Assembly (NCBI GenBank): GCA_002869565.1
Contig: PKUJ01000011.1
Coordinates: forward strand, 186,001-250,000
Length of the DNA stretch: 64,000 nt
From: Arcobacter sp.
Lineage (GTDB): Bacteria > Campylobacterota > Campylobacteria > Campylobacterales > Arcobacteraceae
Direction of reading: 5' to 3'
The position numbers were made by a program, and so were the translations under genes. Shown piece after piece: positions 8,114 to 17,764 of this stretch. Position 1 is the stretch's first letter. Every line of letters starts with the position of its first letter. The notes under the pieces are model-generated. The model did no database searches, was not told the origin of the DNA, and was given only the letters and a program-made list of their open reading frames with translations.

Positions 8114-9463
8114 TTATACACAAAGCTTCTTTAACAAGTTTTGTGTATAAATATAGGCAAATATAGCGGCACTATAAATCATGATTAGAACTCCGACCCA
8201 TAGATAAATATAATCAAGAGCTAACCAGCTTACTATTATAACAGCTACTAGATATTTTGCTATGATTTGTCTATAAAGTGCAATATAAAAAATCATTTTA
8301 GGTCTTTTGATTGCTTGTAAGGTAGAGATACAAACAAATAGTATTACATATCCATAGAAAATCCAAACTTCAATTAAAATATAATCAAACCCATAGGCTA
8401 TAACTTCTAAGTCATTATCAAATTGTTGGATTATTAGTTTTCCAAAGATGTATAAAAATACTATTCCAAAAGTTGAAATATAGAAACCATATTTTAAAGC
8501 TTTATTTACCGTCTCCTGAACCCTATCATACTTTTTAGCACCAAAGTTATTAGAAACTATAGAAAGAACCGCTGAGCTTAATCCTAGAGCTGGTAAAAGC
8601 ATAAGCTGTTCAACTCTAAATCCTATTCCATATCCTGCCACTGCTTTTACACCATATAAAGAGACAAAATACATCAAAATAATAGAACCTAAAGCCATGA
8701 TAAGCATATTCATACTTGATGGAATACCTTGTGTTATCAAATCTTTATAGATTTTTTTGTGAGGGAAAAAGTATTTTACATTTTCAAAATGTATTAGTTT
8801 TGTTTGAAGAACTTTATAAAACATATAAAAAGCATTAATCACTTGAATTAAAACTGTAGCAAGGGCAATTCCTTTTATTCCCATTGCTGGAATAAAAGCA
8901 AATCCATATATAAATAAAGGATTTAAAATCAAGTTTGCAAAGAAACCAAAGATTAGTGAATTTCTGTATGTTTTAGTATCTCCTCTTGAAACTAACACTG
9001 CATTTAATGCAAAGTTTGTCATAAAGAAAATAGTACCAGCTAGAATTACATTCATGTAGTCAAGGGAAATATCCAAGTAATGTCCACTTGCTCCTAAAAG
9101 TTTAAATAAAAATGGTGATGTAGCAAATCCAATTATTGTTAGGAGCACAGCAAGCAACTGCATAAAGAAAATACCTTTGTGAGCATATAAAGAGGCTAAA
9201 AAGTATTTGTTTTTTCCACTAGCATTTCCAATTAAAGCGGTAATCGCTGAAGAAAATCCATAACCTAATCCGATAACTGTAAAGAAAATCATAAAAGATA
9301 AAGATAAAGCAGATATAGCTTCTGTTGAAATAAGTCCGGCGTAGAAAGTATCTACTACATTATACATTGTATTAAAAAACATTCCAGTACTAGCAGGAAT
9401 TGCTATTTGTTTTAGTAAAGAAGGAATATCATCATTTAAAAGATGTTTTGTATCATTTTTCAT
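8114..9463 (-). CDS. MATE family multidrug efflux transporter
   Basis: An integral membrane protein of 449 residues with about twelve hydrophobic segments, the usual MATE size and topology. The N-terminal half has IPASTGMFFNTMYNVVDTFYAG, close to the MATE/NorM signature in which the first helix precedes a V-D-T-x-(Y/F) motif, and the second half repeats the pattern with GIPSSMNMLIMALGS. Such pumps export cationic drugs or dyes in exchange for Na+ or H+. It ends 72 bp upstream of cas9 on the same strand, so read-through into cas9 is possible. The substrate cannot be told from sequence. Confidence 0.9.
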   Translation of the reverse strand: MKNDTKHLLNDDIPSLLKQIAIPASTGMFFNTMYNVVDTFYAGLISTEAISALSLSFMIFFTVIGLGYGFSSAITALIGNASGKNKYFLASLYAHKGIFFMQLLAVLLTIIGFATSPFLFKLLGASGHYLDISLDYMNVILAGTIFFMTNFALNAVLVSRGDTKTYRNSLIFGFFANLILNPLFIYGFAFIPAMGIKGIALATVLIQVINAFYMFYKVLQTKLIHFENVKYFFPHKKIYKDLITQGIPSSMNMLIMALGSIILMYFVSLYGVKAVAGYGIGFRVEQLMLLPALGLSSAVLSIVSNNFGAKKYDRVQETVNKALKYGFYISTFGIVFLYIFGKLIIQQFDNDLEVIAYGFDYILIEVWIFYGYVILFVCISTLQAIKRPKMIFYIALYRQIIAKYLVAVIIVSWLALDYIYLWVGVLIMIYSAAIFAYIYTQNLLKKLCV

Positions 9464-9519
9464 AAAGGTCCAATAGGATTAGATAAAGCGGATTCTATCT
9501 TAAAAAAGTTTTAAAGAGG

Positions 9520-9549
9520 TTAGAATAGAAGATTAATCTTCTATTCTAA
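9520..9549. repeat. 30-bp perfect palindrome over the hom stop codon
   Basis: Bases 9520-9534 and 9535-9549 are exact reverse complements. The centre falls on the hom stop codon, so the last five hom codons form half of the palindrome. On the minus strand it could fold into a hairpin after hom, but no T-run follows at once, so it is not a standard terminator. It may still stop transcription or protect the mRNA end. Confidence 0.7.
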
Positions 9550-10792
9550 TCATTACTGGTTTAGCTGTAATATCAGCCATTTTTTCGATTTCTATTAATG
9601 CTTCAACAACATCTTTTTCTATAGAAGTATGAGTTGAAAGTAAAATATGTGCACAAGTTCTATTTAATGGTTTCTGCATCATTTTCTCAATAGATATATT
9701 TTTATTACCCAAAATTGTTGCAATTCTTGCAAGAACTCCAACTTTATCTTCAACTCTAAGTCTTAAATAGTATTTTGTTTGAATATCATCTTTTGACATA
9801 AGTTTTAAATCCTCACCATAAGTTGATTCAAAACCTAACATTGGTGAACCTTTACCTCGTCTAGCAATATCTACGATATTTGCAATTACAGCTGAAGCAG
9901 TAGCATCACCCCCTGCTCCTGGTCCATAATACATAGTTTCCCCAACTTTATCTCCTATTACAGAAACTCCATTCATAACACCTTCTACTTTTGAAATCAT
10001 TTCAGAGTTTGGAATAAATACAGGATGAACTCTTAATTCAATCTCACTTCCAACTTTTTTTGCAATTGTAAGAAGCTTGATTGCATAATCAAACTCATTT
10101 GCAAAGTCAATATCTTCAGGAGCTATATCTTGAATACCTTCTATTAAAATATCTTCAGGTTTAGCATCTATTCCATATGCAATTGAACCAAGAATAAGAA
10201 GTTTGTGTGCAGCATCAAATCCACCCACATCAAAAGTTGGATCAGCTTCTGCATAACCTAACTCTTGAGATTCTTTTAAAATTGTGTCGTAATCTACACC
10301 TTCGTTTATCATTTTAGTAAGCATATAATTACAAGTACCATTCATGATACCTCTAATTGATAAAATATGATTTGCTGTTAAACCTTCTCTTAAAGCATTT
10401 ATAATTGGAATACCACCAGCAACTGCTGCTTCGTATTCAAATGGAGTATTACCTGCTAAATCTTGCAATTCATATCTATGATATGCAAGAAGAGCTTTAT
10501 TCGCTGTAACCACTGCTTTTCCATTTGCTAAAGCTTTTTTTACAACTTCGTAAGGTTTTTCTATTCCACCCATAAGTTCAACAATAATATCAATTGAATC
10601 ATCATTTAAAACTTTTTCAATATCATCTGTTAGTTCAATTGTTACATCTCTATCTTTTGAAAGATTATTTACAACTCCAATTACTGGTGTGATTTCACAA
10701 CCAGCACGTGCAGTTATAATATCTTTATTATCTCTTAAGATATTTGCAACACTTGCTCCAACAGTACCAACTCCAATTATTCCTACTTTCAT
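9533..10792 (-). CDS. hom: Homoserine dehydrogenase
   Basis: Reduces aspartate semialdehyde to homoserine with NAD(P)H, the branch point to threonine and methionine. The 419-residue protein starts with the nucleotide-binding loop VGIIGVGTVGASVA, has the VTANKALLA segment, the substrate-binding GGIPIINALREG and LGYAEADPTFDVGGFDAAHK motifs, and a C-terminal ACT domain from about residue 345 (VEDKVGVLARIATIL), which usually mediates feedback control. It lies 10 bp after the AlaC-like aminotransferase on the same strand, the order seen in Campylobacter jejuni. Confidence 0.96.
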   Translation of the reverse strand: MKVGIIGVGTVGASVANILRDNKDIITARAGCEITPVIGVVNNLSKDRDVTIELTDDIEKVLNDDSIDIIVELMGGIEKPYEVVKKALANGKAVVTANKALLAYHRYELQDLAGNTPFEYEAAVAGGIPIINALREGLTANHILSIRGIMNGTCNYMLTKMINEGVDYDTILKESQELGYAEADPTFDVGGFDAAHKLLILGSIAYGIDAKPEDILIEGIQDIAPEDIDFANEFDYAIKLLTIAKKVGSEIELRVHPVFIPNSEMISKVEGVMNGVSVIGDKVGETMYYGPGAGGDATASAVIANIVDIARRGKGSPMLGFESTYGEDLKLMSKDDIQTKYYLRLRVEDKVGVLARIATILGNKNISIEKMMQKPLNRTCAHILLSTHTSIEKDVVEALIEIEKMADITAKPVMIRIED

Positions 10793-10801
10793 TAATTATT
10801 C

Positions 10802-12010
10802 CTATAAACTATTTAAATATTTCTTTATATTTTTTGCTGCTTGTCTAATTCTTTTTTCATTTTCAATTAATGCAATTCTTACATATTTGTCACCATAATG
10901 ACCAAATCCAATACCAGGACTCACTGCAACTTTTGCTTCTGTTAAAAGTTGTTTTGAGAACTCCATACTTCCAAGATGTTGTGCACATTCAGGAATTTTT
11001 GCCCAAATAAACATTGAGGCATTTGGTTTGTCCATTTCCCATCCTGCATCTTTAAATGCTTCAAGCATTACGTCTCTTCTGTAATTGTATTTTGCGATAT
11101 GCTCATCAACACACTCTTGTGGTCCATCAAGTGCAATAGTAGCTGCAACTTGAATTGGTGTAAACATTCCATAATCAAGCCATGACTTGATTCTTTTCAA
11201 AGCACCAATTAGTTTTTCATTACAAACCATGAAACCAACTCTCCATCCTGCCATGTTGTATGATTTACTTAAAGTAAATGATTCAACTGCAACATCAAGT
11301 GCCCCCTCCGCTTGGAAAATTGATGGTGTAACATATCCATCAAAAGTAATATCAGCATAAGCAATATCCGAGATAATATAAAATCTCTCTTTTTTAGCAA
11401 GGTCAACTAATCTTTGGTAAAATTCAGGTCTAACTGTTGCACAAGTTGGATTATGTGGAAAGTTAACTAAAACATATTTTACTTTTGGAATTGATTCTTT
11501 TAGTGTTTTATTTAATCTTGCAAAAAACTCATCTTCATCTACTCTAAAGTCATTTCCAAATGGTAATTCAAAGTTATGAATTCCTGCACCTGCTAACATA
11601 AAAGCATATGAATGAATAGGGTAGGTTGGATCTGGAACAACTGCCACATCACCAACATTTACAATTGCTTGAACCAAATGAACATAACCCTCTTTTGAAC
11701 CCATAGTTGCAACAGCATGTTTATTTGGATCTAAGTAATCAACTCCATATTTTCTTTTATACCAATTACAAATTGCTAATCTTAATTTATAAATACCAGC
11801 AGACGCTGAATATCCATGATTTTTTGGCTTATCCGCTGTCTCTTTTAATTTATCTATAATATGTTGTGGCGCTGGACCGTCTGGGTTTCCCATAGAGAAA
11901 TCTATAATATCCTCACCCGCACGTCTAGCTTCCATTTTGATGTTATTAACTTCTGCAAACACGTAGTTTGGAAGTCTTTTCATTCTTTCAAATTCTATTT
12001 CTGGAAACAT
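10802..12010 (-). CDS. AlaC-like PLP-dependent aminotransferase
   Basis: A class I/II fold aminotransferase of 402 residues. It strongly resembles E. coli AlaC (alanine transaminase): ARRAGEDIIDFSMGNPDG near the start, GSKEGYVHL, VPDPTYPIHSYAFMLAG, a VNFPHNPT loop, and TLSKSYNMAGWRVGF with the PLP lysine in SKSYN. The same wider family contains LL-diaminopimelate aminotransferases, so databases may name it that way. Alanine or diaminopimelate synthesis are both possible. It is 10 bp upstream of hom and 6 bp after the periplasmic-protein gene, apparently in one operon. Confidence 0.85.
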   Translation of the reverse strand: MFPEIEFERMKRLPNYVFAEVNNIKMEARRAGEDIIDFSMGNPDGPAPQHIIDKLKETADKPKNHGYSASAGIYKLRLAICNWYKRKYGVDYLDPNKHAVATMGSKEGYVHLVQAIVNVGDVAVVPDPTYPIHSYAFMLAGAGIHNFELPFGNDFRVDEDEFFARLNKTLKESIPKVKYVLVNFPHNPTCATVRPEFYQRLVDLAKKERFYIISDIAYADITFDGYVTPSIFQAEGALDVAVESFTLSKSYNMAGWRVGFMVCNEKLIGALKRIKSWLDYGMFTPIQVAATIALDGPQECVDEHIAKYNYRRDVMLEAFKDAGWEMDKPNASMFIWAKIPECAQHLGSMEFSKQLLTEAKVAVSPGIGFGHYGDKYVRIALIENEKRIRQAAKNIKKYLNSL

Positions 12011-12016
12011 TTATTA

Positions 12017-12835
12017 TCACTCCTTAATAATTACACTTAAACCACGTTTTATATTTGTTAACGTGTATATATCATTTATTTTGATATATGTTGTCTCTTC
12101 AGGTATTTCCAACTGAAGAGAATCATATTTATTGTCTTCTTTTACAATATCTAAAATATTTAGATGCTTATCATAAAATACAATTTGCGGAAACCATTGG
12201 TTACCTGGTTTTGATAAAATATTTAGGTTTTTTGACCCTTCTACTTTTATAAAATATGGTTTTAATGGTTTTCTAAAATCAACTCTTTCTCCAGAACTTA
12301 TAAGCTCTGCTTTTGAAATAATCGAATCTGATGTATCAATCGTATACATCCACTTTATATATCCCTCTTTTCTGATATCAATGAATTGACAGTTATGGTT
12401 AGATAACTCTTTTGATAACATAAGAGGGTCAATGGCGGCTTCCGTTTTTAGGTTTATTGTCCAAGTTAAATTGCTATTTTGATCATATAACAAATGTTTT
12501 GTGAAATAATGATAGTATCCCAAAGCTTTTAATGAATCAGAAATGATTTTAATTGATTTAATTGGATCATAGTTTATATTAAAAGTAATAATTAAATCTT
12601 GAGGTTCACTATAAGCCATTTTCAATAAACCATTAAGTTTTAGTTTTTCCATAACTACAAGATAATTTAGGGAACCATTTTTATAATATGCTTCTTTATT
12701 TGAAAATAAATGGTCTATTAAACCTTTGTTTTGTGAATATTCATTATAGCCAATAATATTAATTATTTTTTCATTAAAAGTGATTGCATTTAGTGATGCA
12801 AATAAAATTATAGAACTTATAAATATTTTAAACAT
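12017..12835 (-). CDS. Conserved exported protein of unknown function
   Basis: Of 272 residues, the first 17 form a short signal peptide (basic start, hydrophobic core, ending in ASLNA), so the protein is probably periplasmic. I recognise no domain. The remainder is mixed alpha/beta with two aromatic-rich stretches and a C-terminal half of short strands. In Campylobacter jejuni an unassigned periplasmic-protein gene occupies the same slot between the aminotransferase and the rRNA methylase, so this is likely its counterpart. It sits 6 bp before the aminotransferase gene and 4 bp after the SpoU-family gene, in the same operon. Confidence 0.7.
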   Translation of the reverse strand: MFKIFISSIILFASLNAITFNEKIINIIGYNEYSQNKGLIDHLFSNKEAYYKNGSLNYLVVMEKLKLNGLLKMAYSEPQDLIITFNINYDPIKSIKIISDSLKALGYYHYFTKHLLYDQNSNLTWTINLKTEAAIDPLMLSKELSNHNCQFIDIRKEGYIKWMYTIDTSDSIISKAELISSGERVDFRKPLKPYFIKVEGSKNLNILSKPGNQWFPQIVFYDKHLNILDIVKEDNKYDSLQLEIPEETTYIKINDIYTLTNIKRGLSVIIKE

Positions 12836-12839
12836 TTTC

Positions 12840-13571
12840 TTATCTTTTTAGTGTGTACATTAATATTGCAGCAGCAACTGATGCATTAAGTGAATCAAAA
12901 TTATTTGACATTCCAATTGATACTTTCAAATCAAGTTTTTTTATAACTTTATTTGAAATACCTTCCCCTTCATTCCCTATGATTAAAGCAACTTTATCTG
13001 ATGCTTCAATTTTTCCATATTTTTTTAAATCAATACCATCCATTGTTGCACCAATTAAAGCAAATCCTGCTTGCTTTAATTCATTTGCAACATCCAAAGT
13101 ATTTTCCATTTTACAAAATGGTATATCTAACATAGCCCCTGAGCTTGTTCTTACAAGTCCAGACTCTTTTAATGTTTTTACACCAGATGCAATAACTCCA
13201 TCAATACCTAATGAATATGCCGATCTTAATATTGCACCTATGTTTCCAACATCTGTTAGTCCATCTAGTACAACAACAAAGTTCATATCTTTCATATCTT
13301 TAAATGAAGTATATTCAAAAATTGAGATTTTTAAGAAGTATCCTTGATGGTTCCCACCTTTAGCCAATGCTTGTGCTTTTTGGTTATCAAGTTTATGTAT
13401 TTTCTTTCCAAGTTTTAAAAACTTTGAAAACAATTTTTTCTCTATCTCTTTTGAAAAAAATATCTCTTCAATTATTTCAGGGTGTTTTTCGAGTACAAAC
13501 TGCACTACTTGTTTTCCATATATTATCATGGGCAAGATTTTATCTAAATATTGTTGATAAACGACTTTCAT
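12840..13571 (-). CDS. rlmB: TrmH/SpoU family RNA 2'-O-methyltransferase, RlmB-like
   Basis: A SPOUT-class SAM methyltransferase, probably acting on 23S rRNA. The C-terminal domain shows the three motifs: LDGLTDVGNIGAILRSA, LIIGNEGEGIS and SLNASVAAAILMY. An N-terminal substrate-binding domain starts MIIYGKQVVQFVLEKHP. That Met at position 15 (13529) matches the usual family start, so the true protein may be 229 residues; neither start has a strong ribosome site. Neighbours match the C. jejuni order of this methylase followed by the periplasmic protein, aminotransferase and hom. The exact RNA target is not shown by sequence. Confidence 0.85.
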   Translation of the reverse strand: MKVVYQQYLDKILPMIIYGKQVVQFVLEKHPEIIEEIFFSKEIEKKLFSKFLKLGKKIHKLDNQKAQALAKGGNHQGYFLKISIFEYTSFKDMKDMNFVVVLDGLTDVGNIGAILRSAYSLGIDGVIASGVKTLKESGLVRTSSGAMLDIPFCKMENTLDVANELKQAGFALIGATMDGIDLKKYGKIEASDKVALIIGNEGEGISNKVIKKLDLKVSIGMSNNFDSLNASVAAAILMYTLKR

Positions 13572-13654
13572 AAAATAATTTAAAAAAATTGTATATCAAA
13601 AATATTATTTACTTTTGATAATTTACTTAATTAAACTAAGTGCTCTATTTAAGC

Positions 13655-13660
13655 TATAAT
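13655..13660 (+). promoter_or_regulatory. -10 box upstream of the FIST chemoreceptor
   Basis: TATAAT at 13655-13660 lies 40 bases before the ATG at 13700, in an AT-rich tract with no clear -35 box, as is common for housekeeping promoters in this phylum. Confidence 0.5.
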
Positions 13661-13699
13661 TATATGTTATGATAAAAAAAAATTATTAAAGAAAAAAAT

Positions 13700-15685
13700 A
13701 TGACGACTGAAAACTCTAACTTTATAAAAATCGTGGATACTAATGAGAGTGATTTAAGTGAATCAACTTTACAAGATTTATATTTTGAAGGTAATGCCCC
13801 TAAATTAGTTTTAGGATTTATATCTCCACATATAAATTTTAGTCAAATTTCTAGGATGATAAAAGCATCTTTACCAACTGAGACAAAAGTAGTATTAGCA
13901 ACAACTGCTGGTGAACTTTGTACATTTAATTTGGAGCATAAAAAAGATTCTCTTTATCATGATGCAAGTTCACCTTGGAATAATATAGTATTGCAGGCTT
14001 TTAGCGCAGATATGATTGAGCAAGTTGAAGTATTAACTGTTCCTTTATTTAGTGAAAATATTACTGAGCAAAGAATTTCACATAAAGATAGAATTAGTAG
14101 AATTAGAGATGAGATAGATAAATTAGATATTCCATTTAAAATAAATCACGAATCTACTTTTGCTATGACTTTTGTAGATGGATTGTCAAATAGTGAAAGT
14201 TTTTTTACTGAGGCAGTTTATAAAAGTGGAAAACTTCCTTGTCTGTTGATTGGTGGTTCAGCTGGAGGAAAATTAGATTTTAAAGATACTTATATTTTTA
14301 ATAATAATGAAGCTGTAAGACATAATGCGGTTGTAACACTAGTAAAATTAAATCCAAATATTAAATATGGAGTTTTTAAGTCTCAGAGTTGTGATTTAAC
14401 AGATGTTTCTTTCTTAATAGCACAATCAAATGTTTTAAATAGAAGTGTTCAAAGTGTACTTGATACTAGGAATAACAAGATTATAAATTTTGTAGATGCT
14501 TTATGTTTAAAATTTAATTGTACTTTAGAAAATCTTCCAGATTTATTATCTCAATATAGTTTTGCAATAAAATTGGATGATGAAATATACATAAGATCTG
14601 TTTCAAACTTAGATATAGAAAATAAAAATATATCGTTTTATTGTGATATTGCATTTGGGGATGTTTTATATTTAGTAAAAAATAAAGAGTTTGCTTCTCA
14701 AACAGATGCTGATTATAAAAAATACTCTTCACGAAAAAGACAAAAACCAATTGGTGCAATATTTAATGACTGTATTGTAAGAAGACTTTTTAATGCAAAT
14801 AATTTAAACTCTATAAAAACATTTAATGATATTCCTCTTGCTGGAAGTTCCACATTTGGGGAACTTTTAGGTTTAAATATCAATCAAACATTAACTGCAT
14901 TATTTTTCTATGAAATTAGTGAAAATGAAGACTTTTATGATGAATATGTTGATGGATTTGTAAATAAATATGCCTTGTTTAGTACATATTTTAAAGAGCG
15001 TGAAATCCATCAATATCAACTTTTATCGAGAGTAAGAACTACATTATTAGAAAATTTAAAGAAAACATTTCCTTTAATTCAAGATATGGTAAATATACTA
15101 AATTTTGTTTATGAAAATACTTCTGAGGGAAATATCATTATAGACGAAGTAACAAAGAAATTTGAACTATTTACAAAAGAGATTTTAAATAATGTTGAAT
15201 CAAATGATATCCTTGTTGATGACATGCACAACTTAACTTCAAATGCTGCACAGATTAAAAAAGTATTAAGTTCAATTTCTGGTATTGCAATACAGACTAA
15301 TCTTTTAGCTCTAAATGCTGCAATTGAAGCTTCAAGGGCAGGGCAATATGGAAATGGTTTTAAAGTTGTTGCTGATGAGGTAAAAAAACTTGCTCAAAAA
15401 ACACAAGTAAGTTTAAAAGAGAGTAATGATTCTGTGGATATTGCAATAAAAGGTATAAATACAGTATCTGATTCTATTACAACTGCAAGTGATAAATTAG
15501 GAAGTGTATCTTCGAATATGGAAACAATAAACGAATCAATAGAAAAGATTTATAATAGTTCTAAACAAAGTAATAATTTTATTGAAGATAAGAAAGAGAA
15601 TTTTGATAAGTTAATTGTTAGTATAAATGGAATTGAGAGCATACAAAATGAATTAGATAAATTAGAAGATAGTTTCCAAAACTAG
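13700..15685 (+). CDS. Soluble chemoreceptor with FIST sensor domains
   Basis: A 661-residue methyl-accepting chemotaxis-type protein with no membrane segment, thus cytoplasmic. Residues about 30-230 form a FIST_N domain ([27 protein letters not shown]) and about 240-420 a FIST_C domain ([13 protein letters not shown]). A short signalling hairpin follows, with the conserved tip [17 protein letters not shown] and then [17 protein letters not shown] domains are thought to bind small ligands such as amino acids. The helical region is short, with few obvious methylation sites. It is inserted, on the opposite strand, in an otherwise Campylobacter-like gene order. It overlaps the 3' end of rsmI by 4 bp. 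Confidence 0.9.
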   Translation: MTTENSNFIKIVDTNESDLSESTLQDLYFEGNAPKLVLGFISPHINFSQISRMIKASLPTETKVVLATTAGELCTFNLEHKKDSLYHDASSPWNNIVLQAFSADMIEQVEVLTVPLFSENITEQRISHKDRISRIRDEIDKLDIPFKINHESTFAMTFVDGLSNSESFFTEAVYKSGKLPCLLIGGSAGGKLDFKDTYIFNNNEAVRHNAVVTLVKLNPNIKYGVFKSQSCDLTDVSFLIAQSNVLNRSVQSVLDTRNNKIINFVDALCLKFNCTLENLPDLLSQYSFAIKLDDEIYIRSVSNLDIENKNISFYCDIAFGDVLYLVKNKEFASQTDADYKKYSSRKRQKPIGAIFNDCIVRRLFNANNLNSIKTFNDIPLAGSSTFGELLGLNINQTLTALFFYEISENEDFYDEYVDGFVNKYALFSTYFKEREIHQYQLLSRVRTTLLENLKKTFPLIQDMVNILNFVYENTSEGNIIIDEVTKKFELFTKEILNNVESNDILVDDMHNLTSNAAQIKKVLSSISGIAIQTNLLALNAAIEASRAGQYGNGFKVVADEVKKLAQKTQVSLKESNDSVDIAIKGINTVSDSITTASDKLGSVSSNMETINESIEKIYNSSKQSNNFIEDKKENFDKLIVSINGIESIQNELDKLEDSFQN

Positions 15686-16497
15686 TTTGACTCTAGTAAA
15701 GTTTGATAAATATCTTTTATATTAGCTCCAGTCATTTTAGCTATTAGTTTAGCTTTTATTTTTGGGGCTATGTCTAAGGTTTCAATATCTGAGACACTAA
15801 GTGTTTGACCTTGAAAGTTTACAGGTTCTATGACTATGACCCATTCTCCTCTGATATTTTCTTTTTTGAAAGTTTCAAAAATATTTAAAGCAGAGTCTTT
15901 ATATGTTTTTTGATGAAGTTTAGTAATCTCTTTTGCTAAAAAAATTGTTCTATTTTCATCAATGTTTTTTATCTCTTCGATTGTTTTTAGTAATCTATGC
16001 GGTGATTCGTAAAGAATTGATAATATTGAACTTTGCATAACTTGCGTCAATTTTTCTTTTCTCTCTTTTCCTTTATGCTCTAAAAAACCAAAAAAAGTAA
16101 ATTCAGTTTGCATAAACCCACTCATTGCAAAAGCAGTTAAAACGGCATTTGCTCCTGGCAGTACATCATAAGAAATATCATTTTCAATACAGTATTGAAC
16201 AAGAGTTGCTCCAGGATCTGACACACAAGGCATTCCTGCATCACTTACATATACAATATTTTTTTCAAAATCTGAAGGTGTAAGAGTTTTTAAAACTTGT
16301 TTTTCATTATGTGAATGAAAAGATTTAAAATCAGTACAATTAAATTTTAGATTTTCTCTTTGAGATAAAAGTTGGAGGAGTTTTTTTGTGACTCTTGTAT
16401 CTTCACAAAAAATAAGTTCTGCATCCAATAGGGCACTAAGTGCACGCTTAGAGATATCTTCTAAGTTACCTATTGGAGTTGGAACTAATGTTAACAT
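15682..16497 (-). CDS. rsmI: 16S rRNA (cytidine-1402 2'-O)-methyltransferase
   Basis: RsmI methylates the ribose of C1402 in the 16S rRNA decoding centre. The 271-residue protein has the tetrapyrrole-methylase fold signature: [15 protein letters not shown] at the start, [12 protein letters not shown], the [16 protein letters not shown] loop, [15 protein letters not shown] and [12 protein letters not shown]. Length is typical. It lies 16 bp after rpmE on the same strand, matching the order in C. jejuni. Confidence 0.96.
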   Translation of the reverse strand: MLTLVPTPIGNLEDISKRALSALLDAELIFCEDTRVTKKLLQLLSQRENLKFNCTDFKSFHSHNEKQVLKTLTPSDFEKNIVYVSDAGMPCVSDPGATLVQYCIENDISYDVLPGANAVLTAFAMSGFMQTEFTFFGFLEHKGKERKEKLTQVMQSSILSILYESPHRLLKTIEEIKNIDENRTIFLAKEITKLHQKTYKDSALNIFETFKKENIRGEWVIVIEPVNFQGQTLSVSDIETLDIAPKIKAKLIAKMTGANIKDIYQTLLESN

Positions 16498-16512
16498 ACT
16501 AAATAATAAAGA

Positions 16513-16716
16513 TTATTTAGCAGCTGCATATTTAGCTTTGAATTTCTCAACTCTACCAGCAGCATCAACAATTTTGTGCTCTCCAGTAAAGAAAGGGTGA
16601 CAAGCATTACAAATATCTATTCTCATAGTTTCAACATTTGATTTAGTTTCAAATGAATTTCCACAAGCGCATGAAACAGTACAAGCTTTGTAATCTGGGT
16701 GTATTTCTTTTCTCAC
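16513..16716 (-). CDS. rpmE: 50S ribosomal protein L31
   Basis: A protein of 67 residues. I chose the GTG at 16716 because it gives the usual L31 start (RKEIHPDYK) and has AAGGA eight bases upstream; the in-frame TTG at 16749 would add a non-family leader. The zinc-type L31 cysteines are present in CACGN and CNACHPFF, followed by a GRVEKF segment. L31 sits at the ribosome's central protuberance near the 5S rRNA. Zinc-form L31 also serves as a zinc reserve. It precedes rsmI. Confidence 0.95.
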   Translation of the reverse strand: MRKEIHPDYKACTVSCACGNSFETKSNVETMRIDICNACHPFFTGEHKIVDAAGRVEKFKAKYAAAK

Positions 16717-16806
16717 TTCATTTTCCTTAAAATAATTAATGTCTAACAAAAGGTCGAATCTTTGTCGCCCTTTACTAAACTCTTTAAAAATGGAGGACGA
16801 TTATAT

Positions 16807-17676
16807 CTAAAAATACTTAATAATATCTGAATTTAAGTTGTTTATTATGTTAGTAGTTTTGTTTTGAAATTGACCTTTGTTAAAAGTATTTTGTCTTTTT
16901 GCTAGCTTTGCAGTATTTAAAGTGATTTTTTCTTCAAGTTGTTTTTTATCAATTTTTCCATCTAAATACTCTAAGGTTTCAAGAATTCCAATCGAATTCA
17001 TAGAATTTGTACTTCTTCTATATTTTTTCTCCAAGAAAATTACTTCATCTATAACTCCATCTTGAATCATTTGTTTAGTACGAAGTGCAATTCTTTTTCT
17101 TAATTCTTCTCTCTCCCAGACTATTTCAAATATTTTTAAATCTTTAGAAATAGGTTCTTTAGGATTTTCTTTAAAATATTCAGAAGGAGTCATTTGGGTT
17201 TGTTTATAAATTGCATATGCTTTTTCTACTCTATATTTGTCATTTGAAGCAATTCTAGACATGTAATCTTTATCTAAAGAGTATAAAAGTTCATAGGCTT
17301 CAGGTAATGGAATATCAAGTTTTATATCTTCTTTTATCCCTGTTGATAAACCTTCAACAAGTGCTTTTAAATAAAATCCAGTTCCACCTACAATAATAAG
17401 ATTTTTATTATTGTCTTGGGCATATGTTTTTGCTTTTTTATAACATTGAAAAAATTGTAAGACATCAAATCTTTCATCGGGAAACACTTCATCTATTCCA
17501 AAATGAATAATATCTCCACGCTCTTCTTTTGTAGGTTTGGCAGAGGCAATATCAATCTCTTTATAAACTGATAATGAATCAAGAGATAAAATTATTGAGT
17601 TAGTTTGTTGTGCTATTTCTATTGATAAGCCAGTTTTTCCTGAGGCAGTTGAGCCAATGATTGCAATTTCTTTCAT
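16807..17676 (-). CDS. miaA: tRNA dimethylallyltransferase
   Basis: MiaA adds a dimethylallyl group to A37 of tRNAs reading codons that begin with U. The 289-residue protein has the P-loop IIGSTASGKTGLS, the SLDSLSVYKEIDIASAKPT substrate motif, VGGTGFYLKALVEGL and, near the end, LAKRQNTFNKGQF, a variant of the usual KRQ-TWFR motif. Size is slightly short but normal for this phylum. It lies on the same strand upstream of rpmE, with about 90 bp between them. Confidence 0.94.
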   Translation of the reverse strand: MKEIAIIGSTASGKTGLSIEIAQQTNSIILSLDSLSVYKEIDIASAKPTKEERGDIIHFGIDEVFPDERFDVLQFFQCYKKAKTYAQDNNKNLIIVGGTGFYLKALVEGLSTGIKEDIKLDIPLPEAYELLYSLDKDYMSRIASNDKYRVEKAYAIYKQTQMTPSEYFKENPKEPISKDLKIFEIVWEREELRKRIALRTKQMIQDGVIDEVIFLEKKYRRSTNSMNSIGILETLEYLDGKIDKKQLEEKITLNTAKLAKRQNTFNKGQFQNKTTNIINNLNSDIIKYF

Positions 17677-17764
17677 AAGAAAGATTGTATCAAAATAAAT
17701 ATTTTATGAGTGTAAAAGAGGGGTGTTTCTCCGTTTTTATTTCTTTTTTGATATACTTCATTCC

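Noticed and set aside
8117-8147. TACACAAA/TTTGTGTA hairpin at the end of the MATE gene as a terminator
   Set aside because: On the minus strand it is followed by A-rich, not T-rich, sequence, so it is not a convincing terminator.
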